Source: SAR86 cluster bacterium
GTDB lineage: Bacteria; Pseudomonadota; Gammaproteobacteria; Magnimaribacterales; D2472
Length of the DNA: 14,057 bases
Direction: 5' to 3'
NCBI GenBank assembly: GCA_016779285.1
Contig: JADHNV010000022.1
Span: forward strand, 1-14,057
Position 1 is the first letter of the stretch. Every line of letters begins with the position of its first letter. Positions 6,008 to 13,027 of the stretch are shown here, one piece after another. The notes beneath the pieces are model-generated. The model was not told the origin of the DNA, did not search any database, and saw nothing but the letters and a program-made list of their open reading frames with translations. The position numbers and the translations under genes are program-made.

Positions 6008-7792
6008 TTATCTAATAATCTTTTTTCTTAACCTGATGCTTGCCGGAGTTACCTCGACTAATTCATCATCCTCAATAAACTCAAGCGCTTGTTCTAGAGT
6101 GTGTTGTATATGAGGAGTTAAAATAAGATTTTCATCAGTTCCAGCAGCTCTGATGTTGGTTAGTTGCTTTGCCTTGGTTGGGTTGACTGGCAAATCATTA
6201 TCTCTAGAATGAAGTCCAACTATCTGCCCTTTGTAAACCTCAAGACCGTGACCCACAAACATTCGCCCTCGGTTTTGTAAATTAAATAATGCATAAGCCA
6301 GAGTTTTTCCAGTAATCATTGAAACCATTACCCCGTTCTGTCTTTTGGCAATTTCACCTTTTTTTGCAAGCCCATAATGATCAAATACACTTGTCAGGAT
6401 GCCGCTTCCACTTGTAAGAGTTAGAAATTGAGAGCGAAAACCTATCAGACCTCTTGAGGGAGCCATAAATTCAAGTCTCATTCGCCCATTCTCGGTGATA
6501 ACCAAAGATTGCAAGTCAGCTTTTCTGTTACCCATTTCTTCCATGATGGAGCCTTGGTGCTCCTCTTGAATATCGATTACAACTATCTCATAGGGCTCGT
6601 GAATTTCCTCGCCTACTTCTTTTTGAATAACCTGAGGCTTTGAAACAGCCAGTTCATAATTTTCTCTTCTCATGGTCTCAATTAGAACAGATAGATGCAG
6701 CTCACCTCGCCCTGAAACTTTAAATTGATCTGGGCTCTCTCCCTCCTCCACTCTTAGCGCAACATTGTGAATTAACTCCTGATCAAGTCGATCTTTAATA
6801 TTTCTAGATGTGACATATTTACCTTCTTTACCGCAAAAAGGTGAGTCATTGACCTGAAATACCATGCTGACTGTTGGCTCATCTACCGATAAGGGAGGCA
6901 TGGGATTTATGTGGGCAGGATCACACAATGTATCAGAAATATTTAATGCCTCTATCCCAGTAATGCAAACGATATCACCGGCTTTTGCATTTTCTGTCTC
7001 TACTCTTTCTAGGCCATGATGACCAAGAACTTGTAAAATTTTACCTTTTCTTTCTATCCCATCTTTATCTACCACTATCACTCGATCATTGGATTTAACA
7101 GTTCCACCGGTGATTCTGCCTATACCTATAACTCCAACGTAACTGTTGCTGTCTAGGGCAGATATTTGCATTCTAAATGGCGCATTTTCATCCACATCTG
7201 GTGCGGCCACTTTTTCAATAATCATATCCAACAAAGGCGTCATATCATCAGCCAATTCATCTGGTTCATGACCAGCTAAACCATTGAGCGCAGAGGAGTA
7301 AATAACTGTAAAATCCAGCTGCGCATCGGTTGCACCAAGGTTATCAAAGAGCTCAAATACCTGATCCAAGACCCAGTGAGGACGGGCTTCTGGTCGGTCA
7401 ACCTTGTTGATTACCAAGATTGGATGCAAACCTTTTTCAAATGCCTTTTGCGTTACAAATCTGGTTTGTGGCATGGGACCATCGACTGCATCTACTAACA
7501 GCAAGACTGAATCAACCATCGATAACACTCTTTCGACTTCTCCTCCAAAATCAGCATGACCTGGAGTATCAACAATATTTATTCTATGGTCTTTCCAGTT
7601 GATGGCAGTATTTTTTGCAAGGATTGTAATCCCCCTCTCTCTTTCCTGATCATTAGAATCCATGATTCTCTCAGTTGTCATATTCTTTCGATCTAAAGTT
7701 CCAGATTGTTGCAGCAACTTATCTACTAAAGTTGTTTTACCATGATCAACATGGGCAATAATGGCGATGTTTCTTAATTTATCTTTATTCAT
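6008..7792 (-). CDS. typA: Ribosome-associated GTPase TypA/BipA
   Basis: This 594-residue translational GTPase matches E. coli BipA (607) almost from end to end. The start MNKDKLRNIAIIAHVDHGKT corresponds to MIEKLRNIAIIAHVDHGKT. G-domain motifs are AHVDHGKT (13-20), RGITI (53-57), DTPGH (75-79), NKVD (129-132) and SAL (167-169), followed by EF-G-like domains and the BipA-specific C-terminal domain. It binds the 70S/50S ribosome and supports large-subunit assembly and growth at low temperature or under stress. The frame is open to a GTG at 7855, but the 21 extra residues are foreign to the family and would include the promoter -10 box, so the ATG at 7792 is chosen. No Shine-Dalgarno sequence is evident. 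The basic tail of E. coli BipA after the last domain is absent. It is divergent from the DEAD-box helicase. Confidence 0.97.
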   Translation of the reverse strand: MNKDKLRNIAIIAHVDHGKTTLVDKLLQQSGTLDRKNMTTERIMDSNDQERERGITILAKNTAINWKDHRINIVDTPGHADFGGEVERVLSMVDSVLLLVDAVDGPMPQTRFVTQKAFEKGLHPILVINKVDRPEARPHWVLDQVFELFDNLGATDAQLDFTVIYSSALNGLAGHEPDELADDMTPLLDMIIEKVAAPDVDENAPFRMQISALDSNSYVGVIGIGRITGGTVKSNDRVIVVDKDGIERKGKILQVLGHHGLERVETENAKAGDIVCITGIEALNISDTLCDPAHINPMPPLSVDEPTVSMVFQVNDSPFCGKEGKYVTSRNIKDRLDQELIHNVALRVEEGESPDQFKVSGRGELHLSVLIETMRRENYELAVSKPQVIQKEVGEEIHEPYEIVVIDIQEEHQGSIMEEMGNRKADLQSLVITENGRMRLEFMAPSRGLIGFRSQFLTLTSGSGILTSVFDHYGLAKKGEIAKRQNGVMVSMITGKTLAYALFNLQNRGRMFVGHGLEVYKGQIVGLHSRDNDLPVNPTKAKQLTNIRAAGTDENLILTPHIQHTLEQALEFIEDDELVEVTPASIRLRKKIIR

Positions 7793-7813
7793 GATGGGTA
7801 TTGATTGGGGTGG

Positions 7814-7819
7814 ATTATA
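7814..7819 (-). promoter_or_regulatory. Candidate -10 box for typA
   Basis: A perfect TATAAT reads on the minus strand at 7819-7814, about 22 bases before the typA ATG. This gives a leader of roughly 15 bases. No convincing -35 is seen at 16-18 bp. It also argues against the upstream GTG start at 7855. Confidence 0.5.
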
Positions 7820-7883
7820 CGAGAATATAGAAAAAGAAATACCCCGGACGCTCACTTAAATAAAATATATCTTTAAAGGCTCA

Positions 7884-7910
7884 TTGACCCCGAAGAACTA
7901 AGTCTATACT
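7884..7910 (+). promoter_or_regulatory. Candidate promoter for the DEAD-box helicase gene
   Basis: TTGACC (7884-7889) and TATACT (7905-7910) are good matches to -35 and -10 elements, with a short 15-bp spacer. Transcription would begin near 7917, leaving a leader of about 37 bases that contains the hairpin at 7920-7935. Confidence 0.5.
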
Positions 7911-7919
7911 CTGCAGTCA

Positions 7920-7935
7920 TCTGATGAATATCAGA
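7920..7935 (+). repeat. Hairpin in the helicase 5' leader
   Basis: TCTGAT-GAAT-ATCAGA forms a perfect 6-bp stem with a 4-base loop, ending 18 bases before the ATG. It lies within the predicted leader, in an otherwise unstructured AT-rich stretch that lacks a clear ribosome binding site. It could be an RNA element or a DNA operator. Confidence 0.45.
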
Positions 7936-7953
7936 CAGGCTAAATAAATATAA

Positions 7954-9276
7954 ATGTCATTCAAAGAACTCGGATTATCCGATCCAATACTTAAATCATT
8001 AGAGGATCTTAAACATTCTGAGCCATCAGAAATTCAGAAACAAGCAATACCAATCATCCTGTCTGGGAAAAATCTTATGGCTGCCGCGCAAACTGGCACA
8101 GGCAAAACAGGCAGTTTTGTTTTGCCAATACTTGAGTTACTGCAAGATGAGCCTCAGCCATTTGCAAAACATGTGCATGCGCTTGTGCTTACACCAACCA
8201 GAGAGCTTGCAGCTCAAGTAAGAGAGAGCGTTTATACCTATGGTAAATTCACTCCTGCTAAATCGGCAGCAGTTTTTGGGGGCGCTAAAATATTTCCTCA
8301 AAAATCAAAGCTCAAAAAAGGGTTGGATATCTTGGTGGCAACCCCCGGAAGGTTATTAGATTTACATAACCAAAAAGCTGTCAAACTAAACAGAGTAAAA
8401 ATTTTAGTATTGGATGAGGCTGATCATATGTTGGATATGGGTTTTATCCACGACATTAAAAAAATTATAGCTCTCACTCCCCCAGAACGACAGAACCTAC
8501 TTTTTTCTGCTACTTTCTCTCCGGACATTAAGAAATTAGCTCAAACACTTGGGTCTGATATGCAGGAGATTGAAGCTCAGTCGCCCAACACCACCGTCAG
8601 TGCAATTAAACAAGTTGTATACCATGTTGATAAAAATCAAAAATCTAACTTATTAAATCACCTAATTCATGCAGAGCAATGGCCACAAGCATTAGTGTTT
8701 TCAAGAACTAAGCATGGGGCGGAAAAAATAGCCAAACAGCTAAATGCGGCAGACATTCACACCGCAACCATTCATGGAGACAAAACTCAAGGAGCTAGAA
8801 CGCGGGCGCTCAGAGAGTTTAAAGAGAAAGATGTTAGAGTTTTAGTAGCAACTGATGTTGCTGCACGAGGCATTGATATAAGCAATTTACCTTATGTGGT
8901 GAACTTTGACATGCCAACTTATCCAAATGATTACATTCACAGGATTGGACGGACAGGCAGAGCTGGGAAAGAAGGTACTGCAATTTCTTTCATGAGCGTA
9001 GATGAGCACAAATTTTTAAGAGGGATTGAAAATCTCATAAAAACTAAAATTGATCAAAAAACTGAGGAAGGCTTCAAACCAACTGCAAAGCCATCAAGCG
9101 AACCTCGATCAAGAAAGTTTAACGGCAATAAAACTGACTTTAATAAAAGGCAAGGTCCAAAAAAAGCTAAAACAAGCTTTAAAAAATCAAATACAGGTCC
9201 TGGCGGAGAACAAAATAAAAATAAGAAAAAAGGCTCTAAAGCTAAGACTCGTTGGAGGAAGGGAAAAGCTAGCTAG
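7954..9276 (+). CDS. RhlE-like DEAD-box ATP-dependent RNA helicase
   Basis: A 440-residue DEAD-box helicase. Its start (MSFKELGLSDPILKSL) resembles E. coli RhlE (MSFDSLGLSPDIL). Motifs in order are the Q motif with Gln28, AQTGTGKT (45-52), PTRELA (81-86), TPGR (130-133), DEAD (154-157), SAT (185-187), ALVFSRTK (246-253), ATDVAARGID (299-308) and HRIGRTGR (329-336), so both RecA domains are complete. Residues from about 370 form a Lys/Arg/Asn-rich tail that probably binds RNA. It should remodel RNA during ribosome assembly or decay, important in the cold. It is divergent from typA. The stop TAG (9274-9276) overlaps the convergent stop of the AhpD-like gene. There is no clear Shine-Dalgarno sequence before the ATG. 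Confidence 0.95.
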   Translation: MSFKELGLSDPILKSLEDLKHSEPSEIQKQAIPIILSGKNLMAAAQTGTGKTGSFVLPILELLQDEPQPFAKHVHALVLTPTRELAAQVRESVYTYGKFTPAKSAAVFGGAKIFPQKSKLKKGLDILVATPGRLLDLHNQKAVKLNRVKILVLDEADHMLDMGFIHDIKKIIALTPPERQNLLFSATFSPDIKKLAQTLGSDMQEIEAQSPNTTVSAIKQVVYHVDKNQKSNLLNHLIHAEQWPQALVFSRTKHGAEKIAKQLNAADIHTATIHGDKTQGARTRALREFKEKDVRVLVATDVAARGIDISNLPYVVNFDMPTYPNDYIHRIGRTGRAGKEGTAISFMSVDEHKFLRGIENLIKTKIDQKTEEGFKPTAKPSSEPRSRKFNGNKTDFNKRQGPKKAKTSFKKSNTGPGGEQNKNKKKGSKAKTRWRKGKAS

Positions 9277-9863
9277 TTATGTTTTCCTGGGTTCCAGGAT
9301 ATATTTTGAAGCAAATCTTTGCCTGACTTCTTGGCGTCATCTTCCAAAGAGGTTGCCATAACATCATTCCATCGATTTAGATAACCAAACAAAGCTATGA
9401 CACCCATAATTTCAACAATATCATCATCAGACCAAAATTGATGTAATTGCTTTTCGGTATTTTTAGCCACATTAACAGGTGCCATGCTAGCTTCTTGAGC
9501 AAACTGCAACGCAGCTTTTTCAGCATCGCTAAAACAATCTTGATTCTGAAAGTCCCATATGTTTTCTAGCCTTTTCGGTGAAGCACCGTAGCGCTCCGCT
9601 GCTCTAATAGTATGAGCTTGGCAATATCTACAACCTGCAGTGTTACTGCTAATAAAAGCAATTAAGCGCTTAAATTCTGAATTTAGCTGACCATGATTCT
9701 CCATCACAGCTTTATTGAGCTCTATAAAAGCTCTTGCAATATTCGGCCTTCTTTGCATGGTAAGAACAGAATTAGGACAAAAACCTAATGTCTCATTAAA
9801 AAAATCTACAAGTTGCTTAACTTCTGGATCTGCAATATCGCTTAATGGGTCTACTAATGGCAC
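9273..9863 (-). CDS. AhpD-like carboxymuconolactone decarboxylase family protein (peroxidase-related)
   Basis: A 196-residue, all-alpha AhpD-like protein. The redox motif is Cys78-x-x-Cys81-x-x-His84 (CRYCQAH), the arrangement of AhpD-fold peroxidases, preceded by the 'GFCPNSVLTMQRRPNIARAF' region seen in the 'uncharacterised peroxidase-related' group. A thiol-dependent peroxidase or reductase role in the cytoplasm is likely; the electron donor and substrate are unknown. The start is GTG at 9863: an in-frame stop lies four codons upstream, and the next internal ATG would remove conserved sequence. No Shine-Dalgarno sequence is obvious. It is divergent from metB and shares its stop region with the helicase gene: the CTAG at 9273-9276 supplies TAG to both strands. 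Confidence 0.88.
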   Translation of the reverse strand: MPLVDPLSDIADPEVKQLVDFFNETLGFCPNSVLTMQRRPNIARAFIELNKAVMENHGQLNSEFKRLIAFISSNTAGCRYCQAHTIRAAERYGASPKRLENIWDFQNQDCFSDAEKAALQFAQEASMAPVNVAKNTEKQLHQFWSDDDIVEIMGVIALFGYLNRWNDVMATSLEDDAKKSGKDLLQNISWNPGKHN

Positions 9864-9912
9864 AGTTGAACTTTAACATAATTGATTCTGGTGATTAAAA
9901 ATTATCATTAGC

Positions 9913-9940
9913 TTGCATGCAAAAAATTTATCACTAAAAT
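9913..9940 (+). promoter_or_regulatory. Candidate promoter for the riboswitch-metB operon
   Basis: TTGCAT (9913-9918) and TAAAAT (9935-9940) are 16 bp apart. The predicted transcription start near 9946-9948 coincides with the 5' strand of the riboswitch P1 stem, which supports the assignment although the -35 is weak. The -35 lies in a perfect 10-bp palindrome, TTGCATGCAA (9913-9922). Confidence 0.5.
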
Positions 9941-9942
9941 GA

Positions 9943-9999
9943 GTATTGCACCGATTTGAATTCAGCTTGCGGGTGCTATATAAATACAGCTAAATAGAA
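9943..9999 (+). promoter_or_regulatory. SAM-II (SAM-alpha) riboswitch aptamer
   Basis: The leader of metB carries the conserved elements of the SAM-II pseudoknot in the right order. These are the P1 5' strand GCACC (9948-9952), then GATTTG (9953-9958), then GCTTGC (9965-9970), the P1 3' strand GGTGC (9972-9976), an A/U-rich link, and AGCTAAA (9988-9994). P1 has the same place and length as in known examples but different base pairs. AGC (9964-9966) can pair with GCT (9989-9991) to make the pseudoknot. SAM-II is known mainly upstream of methionine genes such as metA, metX and metZ. Here it is followed by an intrinsic terminator, so SAM binding should switch off metB and the ATP-grasp gene. The related SAM-V class shares this core and is the main alternative. 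Confidence 0.82.
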
Positions 10000-10004
10000 C
10001 TTAG

Positions 10005-10038
10005 AAACCTATCTAGCAAAGCAGATGGGTTTTTTTTT
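10005..10038 (+). terminator. Intrinsic terminator/attenuator in the metB leader
   Basis: AAACCTATCT (10005-10014) pairs with AGATGGGTTT (10023-10032) over 10 bp with a single G-U pair. Two more G-C pairs are possible inside the loop (GC-AAA-GC). The stem runs into nine T residues (10030-10038). It starts six bases after the riboswitch aptamer and 35 bases before the metB ATG, so it is a regulated attenuator rather than the end of an upstream gene, which points the other way. Confidence 0.88.
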
Positions 10039-10072
10039 GTCTACCTATTTAAAAGGGCAATGGAAAAAGATT

Positions 10073-11230
10073 ATGAAAAAAAAATTACACAAAGACACCA
10101 TTGCAACTAGAGCAGGCATTGAAACGGATCATCAGCATGGTGCGATAGTTCCCCCCTTATATTTATCAACAAATTTTGCTTTTAAAGAAGTTGGACAAGA
10201 GCAACCCTATGAATACTCCCGGCAGGGCAACCCCACCAGAGATCACTTAACACAAGCTCTCAGCGAACTAGAAGGAGGAGTTGGTGGTGAAATAACAAGC
10301 TCAGGTATGGCTGCGATTACTTTGATTGCAAATATTTTAAAACTCAAGAGCAAGGTAATTCTTCCCCATGATTGTTATGGAGGAACTTTCAGACTCTTTA
10401 GAACACTTGCAGAAAAGGGAATTCTTGATATCCATTTCATCAATCAAGGCGATATTGATTTGGTTGAAAGGACCATAAAAAAAATAAAACCTGACTTGGT
10501 GTGGATTGAAACTCCCTCAAACCCTCTTTTACAAGCTGTTGATATTGAAAAAATTTCTAACATAGCAAAAAAGTTTGATGCTTTGGTTGCGGTCGATAAC
10601 ACCTTCCTTTCACCAGCCCTTCAAAATCCTCTGCTGTTGGGGGCTGACATAGTGATGCACTCTTCAACCAAGTATATCAATGGCCACTCAGATATTATCA
10701 GTGGTGCAGTTATAACCAATGATGAAGAAATTCTGTCTGATCTAAAATTCTGGGCAAACAACTTAGGGATTACCGGTGCTCCCTTTGATAGTTACCTTGC
10801 CCTGCGTGGCCTTAGAACTCTGTCTATCAGAATGGAAAAGCATGAAAAAAATGCATCGGCAATAGTTGAGCTTTTATCGAACAATTCAAAAGTAAAATCT
10901 GTGTATTATCCAGGACTAGAAGAGCACCCCTCTCATGCAATTGCAAAAAAACAACAAAATGGCTTTGGTGGAATGTTAAGTTTTGAAATCAAGGGAGGGC
11001 TAGGATCAGTTAAACAATTTGTAGATGGAATTGAAATCTTTTCATTTGCTGAATCCCTAGGTGGGTTTGAAAGCCTTATTACTCATCCTTATACGATGTC
11101 TCATGCTGTATTAACTCCTAAAGAAAAAGCAAATGTCGGTATTTCAGAAGGTTTGATCAGAATATCTGCCGGCCTGGAAAATACCGAAGATCTAATTGAC
11201 GCGCTAGATGCTGGGCTGAAAAAAATATGA
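10073..11230 (+). CDS. metB: Cystathionine gamma-synthase
   Basis: A 385-residue PLP enzyme of the Cys/Met metabolism family, closest in sequence to E. coli MetB (386). Diagnostic stretches shared with MetB are DYSR-type YSRQGNPTRD, SGMAAI, PHDCYGG, ETPSNPLL, VDNTFLSPALQNPL and WANNLGITGAPFDSYLALRGLRTL. Lys200 in HSSTKYINGHSD is the Schiff-base lysine (Lys198 in E. coli) and Asp175 holds the PLP ring nitrogen. It joins an activated homoserine with cysteine to give cystathionine, the first transsulfuration step toward methionine. The frame is open to an ATG at 10025, but that codon lies inside the terminator stem. The ATG at 10073, with GGA 8 bases upstream, fits the family start. Expression is predicted to fall when SAM is abundant, through the riboswitch at 9943-9999. 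Confidence 0.95.
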   Translation: MKKKLHKDTIATRAGIETDHQHGAIVPPLYLSTNFAFKEVGQEQPYEYSRQGNPTRDHLTQALSELEGGVGGEITSSGMAAITLIANILKLKSKVILPHDCYGGTFRLFRTLAEKGILDIHFINQGDIDLVERTIKKIKPDLVWIETPSNPLLQAVDIEKISNIAKKFDALVAVDNTFLSPALQNPLLLGADIVMHSSTKYINGHSDIISGAVITNDEEILSDLKFWANNLGITGAPFDSYLALRGLRTLSIRMEKHEKNASAIVELLSNNSKVKSVYYPGLEEHPSHAIAKKQQNGFGGMLSFEIKGGLGSVKQFVDGIEIFSFAESLGGFESLITHPYTMSHAVLTPKEKANVGISEGLIRISAGLENTEDLIDALDAGLKKI

Positions 11231-12150
11231 TTATTGTTATACATGAGAACAATGAATGGATTCCCCCGTTTGAAGATGCATTTAAAAAATTAAACCTTAA
11301 CTATGACTTTTGGTATCTACCAGAAATGGATCTGAGCCTAGGTGACAACCCTCCAGATGCAATTTTTTATAATAGAATGAGTGCCTCATCCCATAGCAGA
11401 AACCATCGATATGAACCTGAATTAGCTGTAGGTATTTTGGAGTGGTTGGAAAAACATCAACGCACTGTTGTTAATGGCTCACGGGCACTTGATTTAGAAA
11501 TAAGTAAAATTCGTCAGTATCAAGAGTTAGAAAAATTTGGTATTGCTACCCCGCCCACATATGCAACCATAAACAAAGATAGAATGTTAGATGGTGCAAA
11601 TAAAATTGGTTACCCATTGATTAGCAAACATAACAGAGCCGGCAAGGGTCTTGGAGTTTTTAAATTTTTAAATATGCGCGCGCTAAAAAATTATATTAAC
11701 AGCAATGAATTTCAAGCTTCTCCAGATGGAATCAACCTAATTCAAAAATATATTTCAGCACCCACAAATACCATCATAAGATTGGAATTTATTGATTCTA
11801 AGTTTGTATATGCGGTTGAGGTAGATACAACAGATGGTTTTGAGTTATGCCCTGCTGAGAACTGCAGTGTTGAATCAAACTGCCCTACAAGCTTTGATGA
11901 AAAATTTAGAATTTTAAAAGACTTTAAATTGGATAATATTTATCTATACGAAGATTTTCTTATAAAAAATGATATCGGCATTGCTGGCATTGAAATTATT
12001 ATTGATGATCAAGGAAAAGTTTGGACCTACGATGTCAACACAAATACTAATTACAATCCTCAGGCAGAACATGCAGCAAATACAAGCGCTCCACTAAAAG
12101 TTGCAGAGTACCTTCAAAGCCTAGTTGATCTAAAAAATTTAGGCTCTTAG
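11227..12150 (+). CDS. RimK-type ATP-grasp ligase, unknown substrate
   Basis: A 307-residue protein with the ATP-grasp fold of the RimK/glutathione-synthetase-like ligases. The central domain begins near VVNGSRALDLEISKIRQYQ (81-99, Lys94). It continues with PLISKHNRAGKGLGVF (130-145, Lys134 and the Gly-rich ATP loop), LIQKYI (171-176), and the metal-binding end GIAGIEIIID...YDVNTNTNYN with Glu256, Asp269 and Asn271. Such enzymes join a carboxylate, through an acyl phosphate, to an amine or thiol. A cysteine-rich patch, Cys208, Cys213 and Cys219, lies in GFELCPAENC-SVESNC. Its ATG overlaps the metB stop by four bases (ATGA), so it is co-translated with metB and falls under the same SAM-II control. 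A role in sulfur amino acid metabolism is inferred; the substrate cannot be named. Confidence 0.85.
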   Translation: MIIVIHENNEWIPPFEDAFKKLNLNYDFWYLPEMDLSLGDNPPDAIFYNRMSASSHSRNHRYEPELAVGILEWLEKHQRTVVNGSRALDLEISKIRQYQELEKFGIATPPTYATINKDRMLDGANKIGYPLISKHNRAGKGLGVFKFLNMRALKNYINSNEFQASPDGINLIQKYISAPTNTIIRLEFIDSKFVYAVEVDTTDGFELCPAENCSVESNCPTSFDEKFRILKDFKLDNIYLYEDFLIKNDIGIAGIEIIIDDQGKVWTYDVNTNTNYNPQAEHAANTSAPLKVAEYLQSLVDLKNLGS

Positions 12151-12461
12151 TCCATCTCCTCAGGACCCTGTCTTTCCTCAACTTTATAAATTTCTTTATC
12201 TACGCAATCAAAATAACTTAATTGCTCTGGATTTATATCATCAGCAATCACTGTGGCACCGTCTTTTTTTCTTGTGATTGGTGGACCCTGAGGCGCCATT
12301 CCTAAGCAGCTAGTCATAGCTGCTCCTACATACCCCTCAACACCAAGATGAGAGTATGGATTTTTTGCTTTATCAAATGGACTAGTTGATTGGGTTTGGC
12401 AAGACACAAGAAAAAACATTAAAACAAAGCTTTGAGAGGTAATGATGGTAAAAAAGCGCAT
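12147..12461 (-). CDS. Small putative lipoprotein, unknown function
   Basis: This 104-residue protein begins with a lipoprotein signal peptide: Arg2, a hydrophobic stretch to residue 19 and the lipobox LVSC with Cys21. After lipidation the mature part would be about 84 residues, probably attached to the outer membrane on the periplasmic side. It has two further cysteines, Cys52 (MTSCLGMAPQGPP) and Cys86 (YFDC), which could form a disulfide. I do not recognise the family. A TTG directly before the ATG could also serve as start and makes no difference to the product. No clear ribosome binding site is visible. It converges on the ATP-grasp gene with a 4-base overlap of the two stop regions. Confidence 0.7.
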   Translation of the reverse strand: MRFFTIITSQSFVLMFFLVSCQTQSTSPFDKAKNPYSHLGVEGYVGAAMTSCLGMAPQGPPITRKKDGATVIADDINPEQLSYFDCVDKEIYKVEERQGPEEMD

Positions 12462-12526
12462 CAATAACTAAAAAACTGAAAAAAGTTTGATGAGAATAGA
12501 TCTACACAGACCCTATATCTTAATCT

Positions 12527-12970
12527 TTATTTAGCGACAGCAGCTGCCATAGATCCTGTATCATCGAAGGCAGTAAAGCTTTGAATAATTCCATTTTCCA
12601 CTTTAAACATGTGTAATGTCTCAGTATCCAGGCCATCGGCAGTCATATGAGAATGAACAAAAACCATATTTCCATCCGAATACATTGCTTTATGCTCGAG
12701 ATTAAAGTTTGGCCAGTGCTTAGCAATTGGTTCAAAAACATTTTTAATCACGGCATCTGGGCCAATATGTTTTCCAGTGGTTGGAATGTCGCCAAAAACT
12801 GTAAAAGTTAAATCTTTTGCATGCAAAGCAGTCCAAGCTTCTGTATCTCCAGATGCAAATGTTGCATAGGCTTTCTTTACTACAGATTTGGCATCTTTTG
12901 CCATTTCATGATGGCCGGCTTGTATGCTGATAGTTGAGATAAAAACTAAAGATAAAATTAATTTTTTCAT
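12527..12970 (-). CDS. Exported SnoaL/NTF2-like protein
   Basis: This 147-residue protein has a clear signal peptide (MKKLILSLVFISTISIQA, cleavage after residue 18), so it acts in the periplasm. The mature part has the pattern of the SnoaL-like branch of the NTF2 fold. An N-terminal helix ends in 'AYATFASGDTEAWTALHAKDLTFTVFGDIPTTGKHIG', a middle helix includes 'AVIKNVFEPIAKHWPNF', and strands follow with VFVHSHMTADG and LHMFKVENGIIQSFTAFDDT. Proteins of this fold bind or isomerise small hydrophobic ligands, but many have no known activity. The ATG at 12970 has a strong AAGGAGC site at 12982-12976, suggesting good expression. A weak promoter candidate lies just upstream. Confidence 0.85.
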   Translation of the reverse strand: MKKLILSLVFISTISIQAGHHEMAKDAKSVVKKAYATFASGDTEAWTALHAKDLTFTVFGDIPTTGKHIGPDAVIKNVFEPIAKHWPNFNLEHKAMYSDGNMVFVHSHMTADGLDTETLHMFKVENGIIQSFTAFDDTGSMAAAVAK

Positions 12971-12996
12971 TGTTTGCTCCTTGATTGATTAAAACA

Positions 12997-13025
12997 ATAC
13001 TAACGCGTAAATACTCTAAAGTAAA
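12997..13025 (-). promoter_or_regulatory. Candidate promoter for the SnoaL-like gene
   Basis: On the minus strand TTTACT (13025-13020) and TAGTAT (13002-12997) are 17 bp apart, each matching the consensus at four of six positions. Transcription would start near 12990, about 20 bases before the ATG. This is a weak match, supported mainly by its position. Confidence 0.3.
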
Positions 13026-13027
13026 AA

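Noticed and set aside
7793..7855. GTG start extending TypA by 21 residues
   Set aside because: The extension has no counterpart in TypA and spans the TATAAT box; the ATG at 7792 aligns with the E. coli start.
9050..9361. Plus-strand open frame overlapping the helicase tail in another frame
   Set aside because: The Lys-rich, A-rich tail of the helicase leaves long open alternative frames; there is no independent evidence for coding.
10025..10072. Upstream in-frame ATG that would lengthen MetB by 16 residues
   Set aside because: The ATG lies in the 3' arm of the terminator hairpin, the added residues do not match MetB, and the ATG at 10073 gives the family length.
12480..12526. Terminator hairpin between the SnoaL-like and lipoprotein genes
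   Set aside because: Only a broken stem (ATAG/CTAT with TCT/AGA and bulges) can form, and no U-run follows directly.
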